Shown here in pieces: positions 23,714 through 39,182 of a DNA stretch of 64,000 bases. The notes below the pieces were generated by a model that made no database searches, had not been told where the DNA came from, and saw nothing but the letters and a program-made list of their open reading frames with translations. The stretch comes from Epinephelus fuscoguttatus. Taxonomy: Eukaryota; Chordata; Actinopteri; Perciformes; Serranidae. Made by a program: the position numbers and the translations under genes. Positions within the stretch are counted from its first letter, which is position 1. Each line of letters opens with the position of its first letter. The stretch lies in assembly GCF_011397635.1 (NCBI RefSeq), contig NC_064771.1, positions 16,493,379 through 16,557,378 on the forward strand, written 5' to 3'.

Positions 23714-26115
23714 GTCAGCTGTAAAGTCTATGGCTGTACATGAACATGTGTTGCAATTGAATGTGTGAAAAGTAGGCTGAAGAAATACTTAAAAATTAGC
23801 TAAAAATAATGACTAAACAGTTCAGACACTTAACTAGTGTGTTAGTGCTAGCTGTATGTGAAATAATAACCTAAAAGTATTGAATATGCAGTTAAAATAA
23901 TTAGCTAAAAGTAATGAATATGCCGCTGAAATAATTAGCTAAAAGTAATTAACAAGAAGATGAAATGATTGGCTAAATGTAATGACTTAAGTTGAAATTA
24001 TTAGCTTAAAGTAATAACTACAGTTAAAATAATTAGCTAAAAGTTATGAATAAAGTTAAAATAGCTAAAAGTAATGAATACACAGTTGAAATAGTTAGCT
24101 TAAAGTGGTTAATATGTAGTTTAATCAGATAAATGTAATGAATAAGCATCTGAAATAATTAGCTAATGAATACGCAGTTGAAATAGCTCAAAGTAACAGC
24201 TAAAAGCCGAGCTTCTGCCACTAGTTGTACAAACGCAAACTTGACCAAACTACCCTAAGCATACACAGTTTAATTTGTATGAAAAAGATGTTACTGTTAC
24301 TATATTGTAAAAAGCGTATAAAAAATACTGTGAATAATTTCCAATTAATGATAAATTCAAATGAACACATTTGGAATCTGACGACTGGTGTTGATGAGGG
24401 GGTACTTGACATTAGGGGTGCAGGTTACGGTCTTCAAAGAAAAGGTTAGGAACCACTGTATCAATGGAAAAACCGAGAAATGGAAAATTGAATAAATTAA
24501 AGATTAATGATTTCTCACCATTTCAGTGGTTCTCTTCTTGTGACAGCAACTTCTCAGAGCTGCCAAGAGAACTTCTGGAAATGAGAAACTACTGAAGTGA
24601 CTATGTCAGTGGCCACTGTGGCCGTCGGCTCAGTGTGGCGACGGTCTGCGGGTGATGAGAAACTGTGACTTAATTTGACCCTTAGGTCTTTTCTGCTGCA
24701 CCAATTTGACATGTGAAAGCAAAAGAAAGGCTCTAGTCCACTTGTGTTCCAGTAAACAACCTGTTAGATGAACCACTGAACTACAGCTCCTAAAACTAGA
24801 TTTTGGCACAGGAACCCATCAAGAACAGGGACTCTAGATTAAGTAATAACACAGCACTGGCGTTTAATACTGTTTTTTTTTTTTTTTTTTTTGGTGTCTC
24901 CTTTAAAGTGTTTCATTACATACCAAACTATTTAGCTTATTTCTTTCAGGTGTTGACATCACATGACATCAACACCAACAGTGTGAATTTCACTGTGGAT
25001 GACCAGAACTTTGTGCCAGACACCAAGTATGCTGCCAGAGTACGGTCCAGTCCTAATGGGGCTCATTTCAAGGGACAGTGGAGTGACTGGTCTTCTGAGG
25101 TTTACTGGAAGACAGAGTCAGCTATGCATGAGGTTTACTTGAAGACGGAAGCTGTTAAAAGTGAGTCTAAGCTTAATGAAGACCTCCATCTTAAAGGCAG
25201 CTTGTTGAGAAAGCAGCTACTGTAAATTCATTTCTTTCTTTCCACTTCCTAACCTGTGATTTTGCTCTTATCAAATGTTTTCTATTCTGTGTGACTCTAT
25301 ACAGATTCCCCATCAAGTACATTTGTTTCTGGACTGGTTAAAGTGTTCATCCCCTTATGTGTGGTGGTGCCACTCGTCTTAGTTTTGTGCTACACTCCAG
25401 TTAAGAAGTAAGATCCTCCTCCAGCTTTACTCCTCAGTAAATGCCAACCTACATCATTTCCTACAACCAATACAAACTACTTATTAATTTACATTTCTCA
25501 CACTTACAGGTGGAAGCAAAGTGCCTTCATCCCAACACCTGCACCCTATTTCAACACTCTGTACAGCGACTGCAACGGAGACTTCAAGGTAAGCTTAGTC
25601 ACATACAATACTGACAGCTCTCATGAGAATGTCCCTGAACATGACTGTGATTACAGAGCTGGGTGGTCACACAAGAAAACACGGCTGACATGCTGAAGGC
25701 AGAGGAAACACTCCAAATCGACACGTTTACCAAGTGTGCAGTTGTCGAGGAGGAAGAGGAGTGTCAGCCCCAGTTTCACCACATGTTCACAGAGGGTAGC
25801 GCATACAGCAATCTAACTGACCCAGGCTGCGATATGTCTCTGCTGGGCGTCCCGTACGCTGTGAGCACCATGGCTCCACTGTCGTCTCCAGGGAGCTCAT
25901 TCCAGAGTCTAACCTGCAGCTTGCATCCAGGAAGCCCTGCTGAAGGAGACTCAGGGTGTTGGCTGGAGAGGGACCCTCCCTGGTACTGCAATGAGTACTG
26001 CACCCTGAGTGCCTTCCAGCAGAGTGGCCCGGTCACAGCAGAGCACCATGGGAGCCCCCCAACAAAATCCTGCACAACAGGGACCATCACAGTGGAGGGT
26101 ACCACTGAAGCATAA
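21144..26115 (+). CDS. il21r: Class I cytokine receptor, interleukin-21 receptor-like, complete, 8 exons
   Basis: Type I membrane receptor expected to pair with the common gamma chain and signal through JAK/STAT. Exons: 21144-21264, 22161-22293, 22580-22779, 22890-23047, 24950-25160, 25305-25407, 25510-25588 and 25657-26115. They join in phase to 487 codons plus stop. The signal peptide core is LKLMLLNVFLLVSTYTVCL; an in-frame ATG pair seven codons downstream is an alternative start. Paired extracellular cysteines lie in exons 2-4. The WSXWS motif is GQWSDWSSEVYW. The transmembrane segment is around VFIPLCVVVPLVLVLCY, followed by a Box1-like IPTPAP. The motifs LYSDCNGDFKSWV and EGSAYSNL resemble human IL21R GDFKKWV and GSAYS, favouring IL21R over IL4R. 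Human IL21R is also on 16p. Confidence 0.8.
21745..21905 (-). mobile_element. tRNA-derived SINE fragment (minus strand)
   Basis: On the minus strand, GAGCTCTGGAGGTGGAGCAG followed by GGTGGTTCGATTCGCGGC gives A-box-like and B-box-like promoter words. CATGTTGAAGTATCCTTGGG follows, a typical SINE body in fish. It lies in the first intron of il21r. The 3' tail is not well defined. Confidence 0.6.
22331..22530 (+). mobile_element. tRNA-derived SINE (plus strand) with A-rich tail
   Basis: GTGGCTTGGTGGGTGGAGCG (A box region) and CCCGGGTTTGAGTCCAGCC (B box) are followed by CATGTCATCCCCCTCTCTCT, ATTAAAGGCAAAATGGCCCC and an AAAATAAAA-type tail. This is a common teleost SINE arrangement. It sits in il21r intron 2, about 40 bases after the donor of exon 2. 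Confidence 0.8.
23185..23523. mobile_element. Short MITE with terminal inverted repeats
   Basis: TTAAAGGTCTAGAGTGTAGG at the left pairs with CCTACACACTGGACCTTTAA at the right, reverse complementary with few mismatches. Internal words such as GGCAAGATTACCAC, CTAGAGCCAGTATTTC and ATTTCTGCCAATGTAG match a widespread fish element. It lies in il21r intron 4. Confidence 0.75.
23631..23713. repeat. (TA)n-rich microsatellite
   Basis: An interrupted run of TA dinucleotides with TATATG and TATATAC variants, in il21r intron 4. Length is likely to vary between individuals. Confidence 0.9.
23855..24205. repeat. Degenerate minisatellite, unit about 33-36 bases
   Basis: A motif like AAATAATTAGCTAAAAGTAA followed by TGAATATGCAGTTG recurs around ten times with substitutions and length changes. 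It sits in the large intron 4 of il21r. The copies are too diverged for recent expansion. Confidence 0.8.
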
Positions 26116-26499
26116 GCATGTGTGTAGCAACTGGACAGTGAAATGGGCCTAAAATGTCAATGTGTAAACTATGCACATTTACATAAGGATAAATTATGCT
26201 TCAAACACTCCAAATGAATGTATGCTAAAATAACTACAATAAATTCTTAATTTTAGTTTTTGCAGTGCAGATATTTGGCATTTAGCGTGCACTAATGTTT
26301 GTAAAGTGTCTCCACAGCATTAAGCATAATGCAGATATTTAGAATATTAATTTTATAATCCTTGGCTTGCATCAACTGAGTAAATAGTGTAAAGGAAATG
26401 TAAACAAAAGTCTCAGGAGAAATGCTTTTTGCCATTTTTGATTGATGTCTAAAAATTTTGCTTGGTCAAGTGTGAACTTGCTGTATATTTTACTCATAT

Positions 26500-26537
26500 A
26501 ATAAAGAAAGTGCTAAAGTTTTGTAGAAAGTTTTATT
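26500..26537. terminator. Opposed polyadenylation signals of il21r (+) and ube2i (-)
   Basis: AATAAA at 26500-26505 lies 385 bases past the il21r stop. TTTATT at 26532-26537 is AATAAA on the minus strand, about 700 bases past the ube2i stop. The two genes are tail to tail, and their 3' ends probably meet or overlap here. Confidence 0.6.
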
Positions 26538-27244
26538 TACGCCAACACATACATGAACAAAGCACCATATAACCTTAAAGTCTGATACAGAAGTAAGCCT
26601 ACCTGCCTCAGTCATCATGGCCATTTTTATTTATTCCATAGCAAACACTCTGAATAACAAAAAGACAGCCAAGGCAGCAGATTCTATCATATATTACAGC
26701 ATGCTGAATAGAAAACCTGGGAAAGAGAATTAGACAGAGCCATCTAGAGACACTAGTGAGATACAACAGTATAAAAGTGCCATTCATTATACAGCAGTTG
26801 AAATACTGACAATGAAATAAGCTAATTTTACATTAAATTTATGGAAAATAAAGGGGGGAAACATAAAGGAATAGACCCTGTGAAAGAGCAATATAAAACA
26901 AAGACATTTTCTTCCTTGAACATTGATGACAGCCAGCTTGCATGGAGTTGATGAAACTGGTACCGAGCTGTGTCCCTTGCACCACATAAGACAATTAATG
27001 TTTAAAAAGAAATGACCAGGGTGCTGAAGCACCCATCCCCCTCCCAGCATTATGCGCCAACTGGCAATTAAGAACAAAAAAATGACAGGTCAGAGGAGAA
27101 CGGATGGCACAGAATGTGTGGAGTTTAAATAGAAGTCTTTAAGCAAGTCCTGATGTGAGAGGAGCACATTCATTGAGAGACTGAGCGGGGAGGTGATTCT
27201 TGTTAAACCCATTCCTTCTGCCGCAGCGGAGCAAATCTTCACCC

Positions 27245-32434
<5,190 letters not shown>

Positions 32435-32463
32435 TTAAATCAATTATATGAAACTATTCCAAG

Positions 32464-32823
32464 TAGGGATGCATGATATTGGACTTATAACAACACATTT
32501 GGCCGATAACTGATAGATATATCAACTTTTCCTCACCTAATCAGCGATCATCAACTCTCTTCTGTAGTGGAATTATCATATTATGCATGCATACTCTTAT
32601 TGTGATGGCCCACCAGCAGATGGAGACATCAAATAAAATGCTTTTCAAAGTATTTGATTTTCATTCATTGGGCAAAATAAGAAAAAGCATGCTGGCTGTT
32701 TCTGACACTTAATTTTGAAGCTGATACTGGCCAATATGGACAATGTGCTGATATCATCAGCATGTTGACTGATTCTGATATCGGGCAATACCGATGACAC
32801 GCCGATATTATCGTGCATCCCTA
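32464..32823. mobile_element. Small hAT-like MITE in ube2i intron
   Basis: TAGGGATGCATGATATTGG at the left and ATATTATCGTGCATCCCTA at the right are inverted repeats. Internal GGCCGATAACTGATA and CCGATATTATCG words are typical of a frequent fish MITE. It lies about 60 bases upstream of the first coding exon of ube2i. No exact target-site duplication was seen. Confidence 0.7.
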
Positions 32824-32829
32824 ATCCTA

Positions 32830-34301
32830 ACCTGGTTTGACATGGCAGCAGGGATTCACAAGAACAAGACTTTGTGGAGGTCATTGCCTTAAAAACATGA
32901 ACTGCTCCTGTCATCATCATATGTTATCTTTTATACAGCATAAAAGCCAAGGAGGGAATATAGATTTGATGCTTTTCTCTGCTTTATATTAAAACATCTT
33001 GTGACCAACAACAAACCACTTAAAAAGCAAAAAAATTTGATTTGTGAAAAGCTTTTTCCAGACATCAGGGTTTGGCTTTTTCTACATGATTTGTGATTCC
33101 AGTAGTGTGAATGCAACTGTGAACATCACAGGTAAGCTCCTACGTTACCTTCTGTAAAGTGATCTAACATTACAGTAGTGGAAACTGAAATCCTGATGCT
33201 ATGCATGTAGTGAGTTCCTGTGATCAGGTACATTTTTGCCTGGTAAACTGATTAGCCCTACTCTGTAAATGAAGGTGCTTTACTCAGGTAAAATCACCTG
33301 GACACATAAATCAATGATTACAAACTATATCTGTCTGTAGTGAAAGACTGACTGATTGTCCACACTTTTATTTACTTATTTTCACAGAGGTATCTATACA
33401 TTACGGTGTTGCCTGTCAGCATCGTAGCTAATTAGGAGCTCTAATTAAGGCCCTCCGCTGGAATGTCTAATTATCTCTATAGCAACGATGCTTAGGAGGA
33501 AACGTTAATTAAAACAAGAGGCAAAGCAACAAAAATGGCACAGGCAATAAGTACAAACTGCCCACGCAGCATTTACTAACTTTATAACAGTGGAGTTGTA
33601 CTCTGTTTAATGGGACGTAATGTTAACTAGTGTTCAGTATTATAGTAATGTGCTTTAAAGTAACGTTTAAACCGTGTGCTTAGCACGCTAAGGAGGCTAG
33701 CTAAGTTAGCCGGTGGTGATAACGTTACATGTCTACAAAACCCGATTCTCTTAATCTCTTTCGGTTGCGCCTGGTGTTAAACTTAAGGGCCCCGAGAAAT
33801 AAAACTATCGTCGTTTAATTTCTTCCATGTTCGGTGAGTTTTGCTGTAAACTTGTTGTCAACGCAAACGTCAACAAACAGACCATAAAAGCTATTTGCTT
33901 AGCAAGCTAGCCGGTTAGCTTGGTGAGCTAACTCATGTGCGCCAGAATGATGCTATGTCCTAACAGGCGCTGGCGCTGTTAGCGTCTGACACGGCCTGAT
34001 GCAGCACAAAAATGCGCAATTGCACTTGATTTGAACACAATTTTGGATGACAGAAAAGTGACAAATGCCTTTCTTCTGACGCTTAATAGTATGTACCCTT
34101 GAATAGCAAACGCGGATGTGTGATATTCTACAAGAATAAACCATATCAGAGCCCATTAAAGAATAGGGACAAAGAACGCCAGAGCTAAAAGGCGCACATT
34201 TGTGCATTACCAAACTAGCGAAAATGGCGCAAACTGAAGCGGGTAAAATATCATAATACACGACAAAATTAACATGTTCTTTAATGAATGTGTGCTCCTA
34301 C
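32830..34301 (-). other. ube2i first intron, remaining part
   Basis: Sequence between the coding exon 1 region and the predicted noncoding first exon. No further exon or recognisable repeat was found. Short open frames here lack any family signature. Confidence 0.5.
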
Positions 34302-34450
34302 CTTTCAGTATGGCTGCACTGGCTCTGGTAATTAAGCGAAATGAATTAATCGTGCTCAAATCCCGTTAAACCCTGTAAAGTTTCCCTCCTGAAAAACCAC
34401 CCGCTCCGACTCAAGACAGACAGCGAAGCGAAACAGTCATCCGCTGTTTA
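34302..34450 (-). promoter_or_regulatory. ube2i: Probable noncoding first exon and promoter of ube2i
   Basis: A good minus-strand donor, GAAAG|GTAGGAGC, ends at 34302. The coding exon begins with an acceptor (TTGCAG) at 32417, 13 bases before the ATG, so a spliced 5' UTR exon is needed. The stretch up to about 34450 is richer in CG than its surroundings. The 5' limit is a guess. Confidence 0.55.
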
Positions 34451-35369
34451 CTTCCGTCTTCGCTTAAATACCCCATAGGAAGAGCAGACTGCGCGTTTCT
34501 TGCGGCTTATTTTTTTTAACGTGTCTTTTAACTGCCGCTAATTTAGCCGTAAGATTTTATCCTGTTATTTCTTCATACGTTTCCATTTTCATTTGAGCAG
34601 CATAACTTCTGCTTATAACACACAGCGGTGAAAATTATCTTTGCTTTGCGGCTGGTGCGCCGTGCCAATGCCTGTTACCTACTCTGAAAATAAAACAAGC
34701 AAAGGTTTTATATATATGCGAAACACGCGTATGTTTATTATCGGGAATACCTTTTATATGCCATTTGTTCATTTAGATCGTTAAACATATTTGAAATAAA
34801 ACATATTTTCCTATTTTAGATATTATACATTCCCAGGAACAGTGAGACAATCTAGCAAACACACGCGGATTTCCATCTTCTCTTATAAAACATCTTTGCC
34901 CAGACTAAGGACCGTTAACCCAAACGACTGGCGTTTGACAAATCATATCGCATAATTTGTACACTTATATAAAGAGCTGGGATCAAATATACACAGATTT
35001 TTGGCCTTCAGACACACATTTTCGAAAACAGTTTTATATACCTGTGTAAAAACAACAAAAAAGAAAAACAACCGTCGACATTTAGACAGGCATATTTCCA
35101 GGCAACTAAGCTATAAAGCAACGTGTTCTGAGGACTGACACTAGAGGTCGCTGTTTATCAAACATTAGGATAATCTTGTCAAGACGTATCCATTTACTGC
35201 TGTATCTACAGGTGTAAAGAGACTTAACGTGATGATGCACACGTCTGATATTATAACCAGATTGTGTATAAAACCTTCTAAATCGAAATAAACCGTTCAC
35301 ACCGTCAGAGCCAAACTGTAAAGACATTGGAAAAAACACACAAACACACACATAATCAATGACAACATT

Positions 35370-38300
35370 TTTATTGGGTTTACCTTATGCAAGACCATAT
35401 AGATCTATCCCCTTAACCTCATACTTAATTTGTACATTTTAAACATTGCATAAGATCATATAGAATAGTGATCTATGTAGTGATATGAGAACCTTATTCA
35501 TCGATGTAATTGCTAGATTGAGGAAAAATGACACATTCATTCCCTCTGATTACAAGTGTGATCATCTTCAACCATGCATTACAGTGATCTGTGGCTTGAA
35601 TGCAAAACAAACTGGGCACTTATAAGTATTAGGCTACAGATTTGATAAGTTTGTCCATCACATGAAATGATTATCAATGCCAAATGCTCAACCAGATGAC
35701 CTGTTTGTGAAGGGCATTAAAAGGTAATGTAGCTGCTAAACGTAGAGGGGTTAAACACCTCGGATCAAAGTATATCAAATGAAGTTACAAGCAAACCAAA
35801 CACAAAAACACTTTAAATCTCATTGCAGAAAGAAGTCTCAAAAGAAGACCCAAATAAACCTTTGCTCTGAGCCAACGCAGGTGAGTATCATCCTATTAAA
35901 AGTGAGTATCTCTGCCATCAGAGGGCGGAAAGCAAGATTGTCTGTAACGCTCAAGCACAGACTGCCAGGAGTGGATGGAGTATAATCAGTCAGCACGTCT
36001 GTGTGAATATCTGTCCATGTGGAGTGGGGAGTGCTAGTTGCCATTGGTGCAGTCACACAAGTCAGACTTGTGTTAACATGCGTGAGGGAGTGCAAGACAG
36101 TACATAATTGGAAGGCTTCAGAATACTATAGCAAATGTAAACATAGCCTAGCTCTGGCAGGAAATCCAGTCTACTTTGATTGAACCTCTTTGTCAAATTT
36201 TGCACTTTAAAAGCCCTTGTGTGTGTCCGTGTGTACATGTGTGTATATCTATATCAAAAAACATGCATCCATACTTGTTTCCCCGACAATATAAAAATTG
36301 TTTTAGTCAAGTGTATACGTGTACATGTGAGTAAATGGAGGTTTGTGTGTCGTTAACAAGTCTATATGTACAAAGTGTGCCAGCATTAAGAAAAGTTTAC
36401 TCATCCCTGACACTAAGATCAATGTGTACAATACACATAAGACATTGGATTTTGGTCATTGGGAAAAAAAAAGGCAACACTAAATGATTATTTGTGAATG
36501 AAATATCTAACCTATCAAAACCACACATCAAACCTGAAAACAACTTTCTATAAAAAAAAAAAGTGTTCTAAAATGCAGTATTTACATTAACAACATTACA
36601 GGCTTATAAGCAATGTGCACAGTGTGTTTTTCCCACTGTAGTGCTTGTAATGCTGTGTACGAAATCTACACAATTCAAAATGCTTAGAAGAATCTATCAC
36701 AATGCAGGAAAAATACATTTGTTTTGTTTTGTTTTTTTAAATGTAACAGTCAACTTCATAGCCAGCCAAGTATAGCTTTGTTATTGGTTATCAAAACATG
36801 TTCCAGGCATGTTCTCAGTGAAAGACACCATGTTCAGCATCAGCTGTTTCAAACCTAACGCAGAAATCTCTGTACAAACAATGCAAAACAGAAGTTAACA
36901 TTGTCAAGGTTTTCTCATTTTTAAAGATCCAGTATAAACAACTTCCGTTCCAAGTTGTGTTTTCTATACAGTGTACAAAACGTGCAGTTTCTTTTTTCTT
37001 TAAAGAGTTAAATATTAATATTGAATTTGGATTATTTACATCAAAACAAAATCCTCTGGATATGATCAGAAAGTCCTTCACCACTGCCTTCAAACTGTTC
37101 CAGTCCACAAAACCTCCCACACCTCGAATACTTCTCCTCAGGAAAAAAAAAAAGCTCGTAAACAAACTGATCTTCCCTCAAACATAAACTAGTTAAGTAC
37201 AACTCAGAAGTAGGCTTGGGCGGTACCAAGGTATACCAGGATGTTTAGAAATCCTTACAGTGTGATTTCCAATACCGTCAAAAAATACAGACGCTCCTCT
37301 TTCTGTTTAGCTCATTTTATGTAGTGCACATCATTCGCCACCAGGGGCCAGTCTCTACTGGTGAAAGAGGCAGCTGAGCTGTGGTGGGGATATCGCTACA
37401 GGACTGTAACAGCCGCAACAGTCGTGTAACTCCGTGAATTAGGGGTTCATTTTAACCAACTATAGCTGGTGTATGTTGGAAAAGTGGACTAACTGAATGA
37501 CACGTTATATTTTGTTTCTGCCAAGTTTGAATGGAGTGTGTTTTACGACGAGTTAAGGCAATTAAGCTAGACTTCGTTTGATACAAGAGTAACTTGAATT
37601 CAGAAGGTGTAGTTGTATTTCTCTGTTTAATAAGGGAAGCAGGTGTAAGACTATTACCCTTCTTGACATTTTGTGAGTTTATATTGATCATTTATTAGAC
37701 TGAAAAAGCTGAGAGTGCTTGCAGAGTGTAGCAAACTCCCTAGTCGAGGGGGGACATTAGCTAGCGCAGCTCACTAACGCCGTCATATACACCATACACC
37801 CAAAAGTGGACTTTCAGGGTATAAAAAAAGATATCGCTCAAGCCTACTCAGAAGTCAGTGGGGAAAAAAAACAAAACCCAAAAAAGACGCAATTGTCTTG
37901 AGGACGTTTTTCCCAACAGTAAATGGGACACTGATGTTTAAAAAATAAATCACTGTAAAACAGAACTTGCATTTTAAAACACCATTGACTGTTTTGGCCA
38001 GTTAACTTTAGACTTATGAACATGAGGAGTTAAGATCAATGTCCGAAAGGCCACATCTGCAGAAGCAGCAAAATCTTACTTTGAAGCACGTTCTGAGTGA
38101 ACATGGGTGGCTTAGCATGTATGCTTATGATTTAAGTAAGCAGATTTCATGAAAATTATTTAATCCCACAGCATAAACTGGCCCTATCTGTGGGTACGTT
38201 TTACCCTGGACGCAAGATGAGTGCATGATTCCACAAGCAGCTACACAAGCAATACATTTACTTCTCAAGCAGTGTAAAACAATTAAGAAGCATCTGTCGT

Positions 38301-39182
38301 CGCCATATTAGCCATCGCCATATATAACTTACAGTCTATGTGAAAATGTGACTTTTATATTTCTGTTCATTACAGGTCACTTCCTCATTACCATAAAAAG
38401 CTCTGCCAGTGATAAATAACCCAACGCCCCTGTACCTGCATTACCAAACGTTTCTGTTGATACAGTTTTCATGCTGCTCTGAGAATATGATCACTCCTTT
38501 TCTGACAGTAAACACATACAGAAAAATATTTTTGAACCAAACTAATGTTTCGAATGCCTCCGTGTGTCATATCGCTGGGATCCTCATGATCACAAATCTC
38601 AGTGTAACTGTAGGAAATCTTTGGAAAACTAATTTATCATTTCCATTTCTGGGGTGTAATTTCACATTTAATAACCTAACTCTTTAAAATGCGCTGAATA
38701 AATGCACAATTCCCTTCTTAACATCACTAAACAATGATTTTGAGATTGATACTTTGTAGTTATAAAGACCATACTGATTGATCCCTTACCAGACCCTTGA
38801 GTTGGAGGATATAAGAATTAACTCAATAGATGACCCTGAGTGAATCATTGGCCTTATATGATGATGGCCATATTTTATAGCATAAAACATTTGTAGATTG
38901 CAATTCCTTAGTCTCAATTAGAAAAAAACAAAAACAAAACAAAAAAAAAAAACTTGCCGCTAATTCATAATAAAAAAAAAAAAAAGGTCCAGTTTAAACG
39001 TACAGGCACAAATTGTCAGTAAACAGACTTATTTACATCAAGAAATAAAAACGAAAATGGAGGGAAAACACAAAATAAATGCACACCCCCCCCACTTTAA
39101 ATCTCCATTGTGCCAAACGTTCTTCCACAAAAGATGATATGTTAGCATCATAACACCTGGATCTCATAATACTGAGTCCTCT
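35370..39182 (-). other. kctd5: Probable long 3' UTR of kctd5
   Basis: No coding exon was found between the kctd5 stop at 39183 and the minus-strand AATAAA (TTTATT at 35370-35375). The simplest reading is a 3.8-kb 3' UTR. It contains a hAT MITE at 37211-37846. Shorter polyadenylation choices are possible; several A/T-rich hexamers lie inside. Confidence 0.45.
37211..37846. mobile_element. hAT MITE with exact 8-bp target-site duplication, in kctd5 3' UTR
   Basis: The left end TAGGCTTGGGCGGTACCAAG and right end ATATCGCTCAAGCCTA form terminal inverted repeats. The 8-base flanks CTCAGAAG at 37203-37210 and 37847-37854 are identical, which fixes both boundaries. The element carries no transposase. 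Confidence 0.9.

Noticed and set aside
23855-24205. Possible CRISPR-like array
   Set aside because: The repeats are degenerate and contiguous without unique spacers, and the DNA is vertebrate.
36815-37229. Open frames on both strands near 37 kb
   Set aside because: They overlap each other and the probable kctd5 3' UTR and hAT MITE. No conserved motif.
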